This document shows positions 41,729 to 50,979 of a stretch of DNA of 64,000 bases, piece by piece. The position numbers and the translations under genes are program-made. The first letter of the stretch is position 1. Every line of letters starts with the position of its first letter. Under the pieces are notes generated by a model that was given only the letters and a program-made list of their open reading frames with translations, did no database searches and was not told the origin of the DNA. The DNA comes from Leishmania martiniquensis. Taxonomy: Eukaryota; Euglenozoa; Kinetoplastea; Trypanosomatida; Trypanosomatidae. Location of the stretch: NCBI RefSeq assembly GCF_017916325.1, contig NC_090167.1, forward strand, positions 1,301,001 through 1,365,000, given 5' to 3'.

Positions 41729-44700
41729 ATGGGGGCACCTTCGTCCTCAGGGTCCCCCCACACGTACTTGCGCATTGTAGTTTACTGCGACGACTCGCAG
41801 AAGCTGCATGCCTTACCGGATGTGCGAGTGCCGCGGAGCATCGACGAGGTACGGCGGCTTATTGAGGACCGAGTAGGACACTCAGCAAAGGTCCTCTCCT
41901 ACTGGAACTGCACGCGCCGTCGCTACGAGCTCCTGCGTGATGTGCGTGCGCTTCTGCAAGCAGACAGCCGCCTGCTTTCTCAGCGTCCACGCACCTCGGC
42001 AGCCGAGGCCTTGACAACGGCAGAGGCGGATGGAGGGGCTACTGCGCACGGCGACGCCTCCTCGTCCGTCGACGAGCTGGACGCTTGCGCTGCCGAGGCG
42101 TGCATTTACCGGTGTCAACTGTGGATGGAGACAGAGCTGATCCGACTGGAGCCGTTGGATGAAAAACGCGACAGCTTGGAGTACGATGAGCTGCGTCGCC
42201 ATGCAGCGCAGTGGTTGGGCAACAGATATGTCAGCTTCCATATGCAAAATGCGGTGCGCATTCGCTGTCCTTTTCTGACGCGCATGTTCGACGAGACCCG
42301 AAGGACACGGCTGTCGGACCATCAGGAGAAGGTGCAGCTGCTCTACTACAGCAACAACGCGTGGTGCGTGCGGGACGTGTTGACGTACGGATTTCTGCTC
42401 CGGGAAGACGTTCCCACGTCGCTGGAAGCCGCGCTACTGTCCTCCCCCGGCGTCCCGGGCGCGCCAAGCGACGCCGAGTCGCGGTGGCGCATTCCTGCGC
42501 CGCAGGTCTCGGCTGCCGCCTTGGAAGCATCGTCTCCGTCGACATCGGCGCCGACCACGGCGAACACGCTGTGCAACCCCTTTGTTTTTACCTCCTCAAT
42601 GCTTGGCTCACATGTGAAGTACGCCTCAGCCAACACCGGCCCTCAGAAGGTGCTCCTGTGTGAGGTAGCCCCTGGCCGCCGCTTCATGACGGACCAGGGT
42701 CTCACTGGCGAGAGCCCGGACAAGCAGGCCTTCCCCACCCCTCCTGTGAAGCCGCCACGCGGCTACGACAGTGTTTGCTACATGCGAGCCCGCAATCAGA
42801 AGCGCAGCCTACGCACCGAGGAGGCCGCGGCAATCACCGCAGAAGACCTCTGCTTTGTGCAAGTACAGGTACAGCACAGTTACCAGGCACTGCCTCGCTA
42901 TCTGCTAACCGTGACACCCTCGGCTGCCCTTTTACCGGTACAGCAGGGTCCCGGGAGTGAGCGTTCCGTCACAGTCAGCCCGGTCCGGGCGCCAGGGACC
43001 ACAGCCCAAGTCGCGGCGGCGAGAGAGGACGAAAAGATGAAGCCTGCTGCAGGCTCATCGCCACTGCCGCGGCCCTTGACCCCTTCGCCTAAGTCCTACA
43101 ACATGAGGGAGTGGTTTAGGATTGGCTCGAGACAAAGGTCCGTGCCATTGGACAGCGGCACACCGCATGCACGGACGGCCTCTGCGGCCTCTGATTCCCC
43201 GCAGGGCACCCGCAGAGTGCTGAGGGAAGAAGTTCGCTACGCCGACTGTACCATGCCCCGCCAGCGAGCCGCCTCAGTCTCACAGATGGGCCGCGGGGGC
43301 AAAGCCATGCCCAGTCGCCGTGACGCCTCCAACCAGCGCCATGTCGCGCGGCAGAGCGGCGTTGAGAGCGAGGAGGATATTGCCGCGCACGACAGTGGTG
43401 GTGGCGGTGGACCGATCGAACTCGCGGCTCCCAACGCCGCGGCCTCAAAACGCACACGGGTGAACGGCGGAGGCGAACGCCTGACGAGCTCACCGTCGGC
43501 GTCAGGGGCGTACTCGGCCGGCGACGAAAGCTTTCGCGACGCTTCGCACGCCAATCGTGCTGTTTACCGAGGTGATCGTGCCTCCTCGGTGCCTCGTATA
43601 CAGTCGGCGCAGCACCCGCCGTTTCTGAACCCATCCGCCACCCAACCCTCGCTGAGGACGAATTCGGTGTGGGCTGCTAAGCGCCCGGCATCGTCTCCGC
43701 GCTTTCAGGGTCTCTACAACGCGCACTCGAGCCAAAACGGGCTGCTCTACGAGGGCCTGCCCCGTGGCGGAAGCGCTAAGAGTCGCAGTGCAGCGCAGCC
43801 GTTGGTACCTGCTGTACGCGGTAGTGGCGCTGGCGGAGGAGCCGGAGGCGCCAGCGCGCCCCTCCCGGCTACTCTTCATGGAGCCCCATTACGGCCCCCC
43901 CTTCTGCCACCATACGAAGGCGCATGCGGTGGCGGCCCGCTGAGCGGCGGGAGCGTCGTTGGCCCGGCGCCGCAGGCGGCTCTCTCTACCCTACCACCGC
44001 CCCCCTCGTCTAAGATCCCATTCTCACAGCCGCCGGCGCCACCAGCGACCCTCAATCACTTCGCCTGCGGCATTCATCCCAACCAGATTCAGTCGCTCTA
44101 CTGTACAGCGTGCGATGAGCTGACGTGCCCGTACTGCGCCAGCGTTGGGGCGCATCGCGCCCATGTCGTGGTGGAGGCGGGGGAGAGGGCGACGATTGTG
44201 CGCGCGAAGGCGGAGGCGTTGCATGAGCAACTGCGCCAATGGCTGACAGCGCACACAAAGGTGGCGGAGGAACTGAGGGCGGAGCAGGCGCGCCACGCCG
44301 CGCGGCAGCGGCGAGACGTCAGCTCTCTTCAGCAGCGCTTTTTGGAACTGGAGCAGGCGCTTCATCAGGCGGAGCATTTCATGGCGCAGAAGGTGCAAGA
44401 GGCGCAGTGCAGGCCGCCGCTCGCAGAGGCCTCCGCATTGGTTACAAAGTGCTCGCAAGCACTTGCCTCCTTAGACGCGGCGCTGCGCCGCTACCACACG
44501 CTAGCAGTCGCGAGCGGTACCGGGCTCTTCGTTGGAGGCACCCGCAGTACGGCGAGTAGCCTGCCCGAGCTGCTGCATTTCCTTCGCACGACCCCGTCGC
44601 TGATTTGCCAAGTGCGAGACAGCTTTGCTCAACACGAGGACGAGGAGAGGCGCCTCAGTGACGCCATTGCGGACTACGAGGCTCGGACGCAGGCGAGCGA

Positions 44701-45751
44701 AGCGCTCTTTGCAGACATTGACTGGGGGAGCCTGCGTCGACTGCTGGTAAGCATTGGTAGCGTCCCTATCGACATGGCCGATGCGACGACGCCACAGCGA
44801 TCTGCTTCCGCAGGGCCGTTCCACGTGAGGAGGGAGACGACTTCACCATCGCGCGTAGGCACCTCCCTCTCCTTGCTGGGTGCAGCGCATAGCCGGTCGA
44901 ACTCTGCTACGGGGCACGTGCGCAGCCAGACACCGACGGCATTGTCTTCGCCGCGTCGTGACGCCTGCAGCAACGTACCGCAACGACTGTGGGGCAGCCA
45001 AGCTCTAGGAGCAGACCTGCAGAGTGAAAACGGTGCTGCCACATCGCCGCTGTCACTCTTCTGCAGCCAGTCTCCGTCGACGCAGCAGGAGCGTTGCTTG
45101 CACCGCTCTCTGGGGGATCTTCAGCGAGGCTATATTTGGGTCATTCAGAGCGCCACGTCATACTTTGAACCTGGGCAGCGGAAGACAGTCTGCTCCACGC
45201 CATTTCGCTTGCTCGGTGTATCATGGGAGCTGCGCATCGCGCCGCTCCCTGGGGCGCGCCACCGCGATGGTGGTGCGCCTTCCACACCAACGGTGGTGGC
45301 AGGGAAGAACGCCGACGCAACGGCGGTCGCGACATCCAAGTCGACACTGCCCGACTCGCTTGAAGGAGGCGGCGGCAAGGTCGGTGGTGGGCAGGCGCGC
45401 AGCTTTCCTGTTGTCATCGACTCTATGCAGGAGGACCACACCGCGTTGGCGACAGACGCTGCCGATGACTCCCTCGTGACGGTTGTGCGGCCGTCCGAGG
45501 AGGCGGAGGCGGAGTGGCTCGGACTCTTTCTCTTTCCCCTTCAACACCGTCTGCGCATAGACTTCCGCGTTATTGCCTTTTCCGAGGTGACATGGGCGGA
45601 GTGGCGGGTGACGGGGTGGATGAAGCAATATGCCGGGAAGGGATGGGGCCTTTACCCCTTTTTGCATCGCAGCGAGCTGATGCGAACCGATAAGCTGGCG
45701 CGAGATGACACTGTGAAGATTTGCATAGCCCCCATCAGCGACCTCTATTAG
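41729..45751 (+). CDS. B-box zinc finger / coiled-coil / MATH domain protein, TRIM37-like without RING
   Basis: This 1340-residue protein has a clear order of modules. Residues about 11-85 (TYLRIVVYCDDSQKLHALPD onward) look like a ubiquitin- or doublecortin-like beta-grasp domain. Residues 125-330 contain a further folded region. Residues 400-770 are Ser/Pro/Gly-rich and disordered. A complete type 2 B-box has C780, H783, C792, C795, C800, C803, H809 and H812. A charged coiled coil follows to about 930. The end (1133-1340) reads as a MATH/TRAF fold: STPFRLLGVSWELRIAP near its start and GWGLYPFLHRSEL then DDTVKICI near its end. B-box, coiled coil and MATH together are the layout of TRIM37, but no RING finger is present. 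Family knowledge suggests a scaffold or substrate-recognition role in ubiquitin or centriole/cytoskeleton biology; this is inferred. The ATG is the first in frame. Confidence 0.92.
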   Translation: MGAPSSSGSPHTYLRIVVYCDDSQKLHALPDVRVPRSIDEVRRLIEDRVGHSAKVLSYWNCTRRRYELLRDVRALLQADSRLLSQRPRTSAAEALTTAEADGGATAHGDASSSVDELDACAAEACIYRCQLWMETELIRLEPLDEKRDSLEYDELRRHAAQWLGNRYVSFHMQNAVRIRCPFLTRMFDETRRTRLSDHQEKVQLLYYSNNAWCVRDVLTYGFLLREDVPTSLEAALLSSPGVPGAPSDAESRWRIPAPQVSAAALEASSPSTSAPTTANTLCNPFVFTSSMLGSHVKYASANTGPQKVLLCEVAPGRRFMTDQGLTGESPDKQAFPTPPVKPPRGYDSVCYMRARNQKRSLRTEEAAAITAEDLCFVQVQVQHSYQALPRYLLTVTPSAALLPVQQGPGSERSVTVSPVRAPGTTAQVAAAREDEKMKPAAGSSPLPRPLTPSPKSYNMREWFRIGSRQRSVPLDSGTPHARTASAASDSPQGTRRVLREEVRYADCTMPRQRAASVSQMGRGGKAMPSRRDASNQRHVARQSGVESEEDIAAHDSGGGGGPIELAAPNAAASKRTRVNGGGERLTSSPSASGAYSAGDESFRDASHANRAVYRGDRASSVPRIQSAQHPPFLNPSATQPSLRTNSVWAAKRPASSPRFQGLYNAHSSQNGLLYEGLPRGGSAKSRSAAQPLVPAVRGSGAGGGAGGASAPLPATLHGAPLRPPLLPPYEGACGGGPLSGGSVVGPAPQAALSTLPPPPSSKIPFSQPPAPPATLNHFACGIHPNQIQSLYCTACDELTCPYCASVGAHRAHVVVEAGERATIVRAKAEALHEQLRQWLTAHTKVAEELRAEQARHAARQRRDVSSLQQRFLELEQALHQAEHFMAQKVQEAQCRPPLAEASALVTKCSQALASLDAALRRYHTLAVASGTGLFVGGTRSTASSLPELLHFLRTTPSLICQVRDSFAQHEDEERRLSDAIADYEARTQASEALFADIDWGSLRRLLVSIGSVPIDMADATTPQRSASAGPFHVRRETTSPSRVGTSLSLLGAAHSRSNSATGHVRSQTPTALSSPRRDACSNVPQRLWGSQALGADLQSENGAATSPLSLFCSQSPSTQQERCLHRSLGDLQRGYIWVIQSATSYFEPGQRKTVCSTPFRLLGVSWELRIAPLPGARHRDGGAPSTPTVVAGKNADATAVATSKSTLPDSLEGGGGKVGGGQARSFPVVIDSMQEDHTALATDAADDSLVTVVRPSEEAEAEWLGLFLFPLQHRLRIDFRVIAFSEVTWAEWRVTGWMKQYAGKGWGLYPFLHRSELMRTDKLARDDTVKICIAPISDLY

Positions 45752-46444
45752 AGCTGCATGAAGGCGTGAGCGCGTAGCATGAGCCGATATCGCTGCCATC
45801 CCTCCCTCCCCCCTCTCTCTGTTGTGTGTATGTGCCTCTGTTTCTCCTCCCTCGGCTTTTTCTCGGTCCCCCCTGCAGCGGCTCGTACGTCTCTGCGCTT
45901 TCTTTGCGTGGATCTTGCGTGGGCGCAGTCGCTTTTTGCCTCTCTTCTCATCCCTTCGAGATGGCCTCCTTCCCTACACGGCTGGACAGACCGGCCCCTC
46001 CCCCCCTCTCCCTCCATCCCTTTGCCACTGCTCATGGCGTTTGGGCCGGGAGGCTCCACGCACAGGCAGCGAAATGAAAACGCGATCGCTTTTATCGAGA
46101 TGATCGGCTGGACGCACCGCCAGTGGTTGTGCATGGGCACATGGAAACACCAGAGGGAGGTGGAGGGTGAGGCCTCGGTGCAGCATCCATTATTGCGTCT
46201 TCTGGGATCGGTGTGAGGCGGTCGTGCCGGTGGGGGAGGAGGAGGGGGGCACCAGCGTGAAGGCTTATCCGCGGTTTTGACTTTGCCCCACCTCCTTCGA
46301 AGCCTTCCCTTATTCGCACCTGCTGAGGCCTTGTGCAGGGCGGCCCCTCCCCGTCCCTTTCACTCGTCTCTCGTTTCCTTCTTCCATCGCCGCGCCGCGG
46401 TGCTGGGAACACATGAACATTTTTGGTGGCCATGCACGCGTGCT

Positions 46445-46464
46445 CTGCTGCTGCTGCTGCTGCT
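46445..46464. repeat. CTG trinucleotide repeat
   Basis: Six to seven tandem CTG units in untranslated DNA. Confidence 0.75.
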
Positions 46465-46689
46465 CTCTCCCGTTACTGCTCCCTTCTTGAGCCACGCTCG
46501 GCGATACGTCGGCTTTCCATGCACCAACTCTGCCTTTACGCGCTCCTCTTTTCTCCGTCTCTGTCTGAAGCCAACACGGCAGTACTGCACAGCGTCTCCC
46601 TAGCGCGTTATCACGCCTGTCACTTTTTTTCCGTTCATTCATCCCTTCCACTCACCGTTTTCTTTTGCAGTATCGCGGCGTGTGACCTT

Positions 46690-46712
46690 CACACACACAC
46701 ACACACACACAC
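46690..46712. repeat. CA dinucleotide repeat
   Basis: About eleven uninterrupted CA units, followed by CA-rich degenerate sequence to 46735. Confidence 0.8.
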
Positions 46713-47346
46713 ATCCACATACGCACACCAACACACACCCTCTCTTTTTCTCGCTTCCTGCTCGCAGATATCCGTGCGATCTCTCTGTGTGTTTGATCGA
46801 AATTTCTTTGCTGATTCTGCCACTTCATTAGGCGCCAGCCTCTGTGCACCGCGCTTGCGCGTACGACCTCTTTCTTTCTCTCTCTTTCTTGTGTGCACCT
46901 GCGTGTGCTTGTGTGTTTGTGTGCTGGTGTGTGCGTCTGCTATGTATGTGTGTGAAGTGCTTCATCGATGCACATCAATAAGCGCAAGCGCTGTAGTCCA
47001 CCTTCTGCTCTGCGCTTTCCCCACCGTTCCTCCTTTTACCGCACACTGACACTCTGTTGCTGTGCCTCTCCGTCCTGATCTTCTCTTTGTAAGTCAGCAA
47101 CGGCACTAACTCACAGAGCGACTCCACTCTTGCCATCATCGGCGCGGCCTGGCTTACAGAAGACACGGGCAAACCTTCTCCATATTCATTCCTTTTCCTT
47201 CGTGTTCTCCGCGTCGTCTCGCCCTTCACCGGCCGCTGCGCTGCCTCCTTCAGCACTGTGTGCTTCACACCACGCATATAGTAAGAGCTCTCACGCACGA
47301 TCGCTTGTGCCTTCCATGCTCTCCCCGTTGGTCTCGGACACCACCG

Positions 47347-47405
47347 CCTTTTTCTCCGTTCCTTTTCGCTTCGTGTCACGCGTTTACGTTTACCCGCACA
47401 CATAG
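47347..47405 (+). promoter_or_regulatory. candidate SL trans-splice acceptor for the lipase gene
   Basis: T/C-rich sequence is followed by CACATAG (AG at 47404-47405), 13 nt before the ATG at 47419. The open frame upstream of this ATG has no ATG, which agrees with a splice site here. Confidence 0.5.
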
Positions 47406-47418
47406 TTGCCAAGAGGGG

Positions 47419-49839
47419 ATGCTGCGCCACCTGCGCATGGCCCCGGCCACAACGAAGCTTCCCAGGCTGGAGGGACAGCTGTTTGGTATGATCCAGGACT
47501 GGTGTCGGCCCCTCTACCGCTACCGCATCCCGCATACCCCAACACCTCGCAACCGTGTGTGCACCTGCACCTACCCGCTCTACACCCTGCGCTCCTCGAG
47601 GCGCTCCCCGTACGACGAGCCCACGGTATGCACGTCAACAGCCGAGTCGATTTATGTGCTCCGCCCCAGCGCGCCACCTAGCGGTGACGCTCAGGCCTCC
47701 TCGTTGACGTCTCGCGGGCACCCCCCATCCCCTGCTTGCACGTCGCCGAGGACAGCAGTGACAGGGGGCGCCGCTGCTTTTCCATTCCTTGCTTCGTTTG
47801 GAGGGCTGCGATCCCTACGTGCCCGCTGGGCTGTACGTCGGCGTGGCTTGCGTCGGGCTCCTGCTCCCATGGCCACACCGGCAACACCACCCCTGCAGCC
47901 TTCTGAGACGTGCTATCGGTGCGACATATGTGACGGTCTCCAGGGCCACGCAGAGGCGAGTGACGCCGCCCTGGCACCTACGGATAGGCCCGGTGGGGCT
48001 AGTCGTTCCATGGCAGAGCGCACAACGGCGGAGGCCACGATGCCCTCGGTCGAGTGGAATGACGCGAATGAAGGCGAGGAGAGCACTGGCGTTGCCACAG
48101 CCTCAGCCGACAGCAGCACCGGCGAGCGCTACGGGCATGCTATCTCCACGGACATCGCCAACACCGCCATGGAGGACGCTGACGTGGCGGAGCTGCGGCG
48201 CCTAGACCCGTTCCACGTCGAGGTCTTTGGAAGACCGTCGTGCTGGACGCTAACGAAGCGGATCGCACGCGAGGTGCAGGCACAACTCACCCGATGCGGT
48301 CTACGCAGACGGGATGTTTCGCAGTACGCTGCCCAGGCAGCCCTCAACAGCGATGTGAGTCGCCACGCGTACAAGTTGTGGGTGCGCCAAGAGTTGCGCC
48401 GTGCGCGGGCGACACAGCTGCAACTGACACGTGCTGCTGCTGCTGCCACCACTACCGACTCTTCTTCGCTCGACTCTCAGCTTGGCGTTGCACCTTCTGA
48501 GCATGCTATCATCAAACGGAAGCTCGACGCGCTCGACACTGCCTCGTACCTTGCACGTTACGCTGTCGCCGCGTACGGGCTGCCCTTCGAACTCAACTAC
48601 TTTTCCAGTTTGCGCGAACTGGCAAAGCTCATGGCAGAGCCTCACCGGCGCTACGTTTGCGCGAACTCTGAGGAGCAACTGGAGTCCATGCGCCGCATGC
48701 TGCAGGGCGAAGTGCCGAATGCATTACTCGAGTGCGTGGCGAGTCGCTACTCGCTCCGCGTTGGTCAATCTTGCTGGGCCCTTTTCCTGGACCACGCTGC
48801 GAACCGCGTCGTCCTAACCTTTCGCGGCTCACTGACGCCAGCAGACATTGTGGTGGATGTCACAGAGGGCTACGCCAACGTTGTCTTTGAGCACACCTCC
48901 GCAACTGATGCAGCAGCGGCCACTGGCACAGACACGCCGCAGCGGCTGTGCACAGCGATACCGCTCGGCTTCTACGAGTCCGTCGTCGAAGCTGGTGTGC
49001 AGCTCCTCCCTGTTCTGCGCGCCATACACACCCAGTACAGCAGCTACGACCTCTGCATCACTGGACACTCTCTGGGTGGCATTCAGGCCTCTCTCTTTCA
49101 CCTCCTGTACTGCGGGCCGTGGCGCCCCACGCTGCATTCGTCGACGACGCTCTTGCGCCGTGCGAAGGCGCCCACATATTCCTCTTCACTGCCCTTTTCT
49201 TCTGCGACCGACTCATCCACTGTCTCTGCGACAGGCACAGCTGCTATGACCGAACGTGTACCTTTCATGAAAACAGTCACGTACACGTTTGGTGCCGCTC
49301 CAGTGGTGGAGCGGCGCGCGGTACCGTTGCTGAATGCGTGGCTGCGCCAAGAGGAGAAGCGCTCTGGGAGTCGTCTAGTGGCCTTCAGTAACGGCATGGA
49401 TGTGATTAGCCGGTTGCAGTTGCGATCGCTGCAGGATGCCTGTGTCCGGCAATACGCCCAACCGACGGAAGAGAGCCTCTTTACTAGCAGCAAGACGGCC
49501 GACTACGACACCGGAGCTGCTGTCGCGGTGGTGTCAGAGAAATCAGTGCCCCTCCTGGTGATCCCTGGCTCCTTGTACAACATGACGTCGGGGACGCGCC
49601 GCCGTCATCTTCTCGCCGTTCCTCTGACTGCCACAGCGGTGCGTGAGCAGATGATCCTTACCCCCGAAGCGGCATTACATCACTACCCCTCGCTCTACCT
49701 GCGCAGCCTGAACGAGCTGCTGCGCCGGTATAGGACCAAGTGGCAGTCGATCTGCGAGGCCGCCTCGACGACGCCGAGTTTAAGAGGCGCGACGGCAGTC
49801 TTAGCACTGCCGACAGACAACTCCGTATACAGCAGCTGA
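47419..49839 (+). CDS. class 3 lipase, diacylglycerol-lipase-like
   Basis: This 806-residue alpha/beta hydrolase probably cleaves acylglycerols or phospholipids. The lipase core lies at about 450-765. A beta strand region is VVLTFRGSLTPADIVVDV. The nucleophile elbow is GHSLGG with Ser551. The later strand and acid loop is AFSNGMDVISRL with Asp661. The likely catalytic histidine is His754 or His755 in ALHHYPSLYL. The sequence around the triad is closest to sn-1 diacylglycerol lipases, from memory. Unlike animal DAGLs, no four-helix membrane region precedes it. The N-terminal 400 residues are variable, with Cys clusters (CTCTYPLY near 49, CYRCDICDG near 167) and a low-complexity Thr/Ala/Ser region. 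The start is the first in-frame ATG; another at 47437 is possible. Confidence 0.92.
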   Translation: MLRHLRMAPATTKLPRLEGQLFGMIQDWCRPLYRYRIPHTPTPRNRVCTCTYPLYTLRSSRRSPYDEPTVCTSTAESIYVLRPSAPPSGDAQASSLTSRGHPPSPACTSPRTAVTGGAAAFPFLASFGGLRSLRARWAVRRRGLRRAPAPMATPATPPLQPSETCYRCDICDGLQGHAEASDAALAPTDRPGGASRSMAERTTAEATMPSVEWNDANEGEESTGVATASADSSTGERYGHAISTDIANTAMEDADVAELRRLDPFHVEVFGRPSCWTLTKRIAREVQAQLTRCGLRRRDVSQYAAQAALNSDVSRHAYKLWVRQELRRARATQLQLTRAAAAATTTDSSSLDSQLGVAPSEHAIIKRKLDALDTASYLARYAVAAYGLPFELNYFSSLRELAKLMAEPHRRYVCANSEEQLESMRRMLQGEVPNALLECVASRYSLRVGQSCWALFLDHAANRVVLTFRGSLTPADIVVDVTEGYANVVFEHTSATDAAAATGTDTPQRLCTAIPLGFYESVVEAGVQLLPVLRAIHTQYSSYDLCITGHSLGGIQASLFHLLYCGPWRPTLHSSTTLLRRAKAPTYSSSLPFSSATDSSTVSATGTAAMTERVPFMKTVTYTFGAAPVVERRAVPLLNAWLRQEEKRSGSRLVAFSNGMDVISRLQLRSLQDACVRQYAQPTEESLFTSSKTADYDTGAAVAVVSEKSVPLLVIPGSLYNMTSGTRRRHLLAVPLTATAVREQMILTPEAALHHYPSLYLRSLNELLRRYRTKWQSICEAASTTPSLRGATAVLALPTDNSVYSS

Positions 49840-50979
49840 GATGGTCGATGCCGTGCATGCGCATTGTGGGCAAGCTTTTCATATGCTTCAGCAGCACAGC
49901 GCACCCGCCCTCTAACCTGTTCTCTTTTCCTTTTTTCCCTCTTTGGTGCTGTGGTGCCGCTTCTCCTGAAATTCTTTCTGCGTGTTTGGGCGTTGTCTTC
50001 CCTTTTTTTTTCGATGGGGGGGTGCCCCCATCTCCCCTCCCCTCCCCTCCCTCCCCTCCTCTGTCTGTCTGTGCGCCTGCGCTCCCCAGTCACCCACACC
50101 TCTTCCCCCCTTTTTCAGACTACTTCTCTGTGTACATTTTCTCCCTCGCTTCATCCCCCCCACACACAAATGTTTTCGCACCTCTCTTCCATCGTTGAGG
50201 CCCCATCCCTATCACAGCCAAAACACAAGCCTAGCCAGAAATAGAGGACGCCAGCAACTCGCAAGGCTCGGGCCAGCGAGCTTACTTCCCTCCCTCCCTC
50301 CTCCGGCACTCGAGGCTTGGGAAGAGGAGGGGCGAGGTCCATAGTAGAAGAGTGGGACGGCAGAGGCGACGGAACGCTACGAAAGGGTGCTGTGGCAGCA
50401 CAGCCGCACGCTGACGCTACCCAGCCCCCATGCGCCGGGCGCCTCACCTGTAGCCCACTCCGCTGCATCCGTTGAGCGCTTTCCCCCCACCCTTCCGCGT
50501 CTCCCCGCCCGTCTTCGCACCCCTCTTCTTTTTCTCGCGCCCACATGCGTGTCGGCGCACGCTACGCCTCTGCCGGTGCTTTGCGCGACGCTGCCTTGCT
50601 CCACACGACTTCATTTGGCCGCTGTGCTTCTCTGCCGCAACCTCGTGTTGCACGTCACTGGCGATGAGACGGCCCTTCTGCTGCATGCACCAGCTGCCCT
50701 CCACCCGCTGCAATCCTGTAGGCCCTCTCTGCGTGGGGGTGACGCCCTGAACACGCCTGGTGTCTTTTCGGTTTCTATGCCGAGACACAGTGCGCAGAGT
50801 CGTTCCTCTCAGACTGCCTCATTACCTGCTCTTGGGTATTTTTGTCGAAGCTTCTGTTCTCTGGACGGACGAGGGCCGCGCCGCTGCCTCGAAGGAGTTC
50901 ACCATCGACAGTTTCATCAGCGGCGCGGCGCCGCAGGGGACTCTCCCGAGTGCATTTCAGGACCTCTGCCGCGTCAGCT
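49840..50979. other. intergenic spacer, 1.1 kb
   Basis: No gene is seen. It has a C-rich stretch of CCCCTCCCCTC type (50033-50058) and long pyrimidine runs (49910-50165). The region nearest the CLC gene (50500-50980) is less pyrimidine-rich, so the acceptor is not obvious. Confidence 0.6.

Larger units (their letters stand above)
45752..47418. other. intergenic spacer, 1.7 kb
   Basis: No gene is seen. It contains CTG and CA repeats, C/T-rich stretches, a G-rich patch (46224-46250), and a strong pyrimidine tract before the lipase gene. Confidence 0.6.

Noticed and set aside
47260..47418. 53 extra codons in frame upstream of the lipase start
   Set aside because: They begin at GTG, contain no ATG, read like untranslated leader, and a splice acceptor lies at 47404-47405.
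50842..50979. 46 extra codons in frame upstream of the CLC start
   Set aside because: They begin at TTG and contain no ATG; the first ATG is at 50980.
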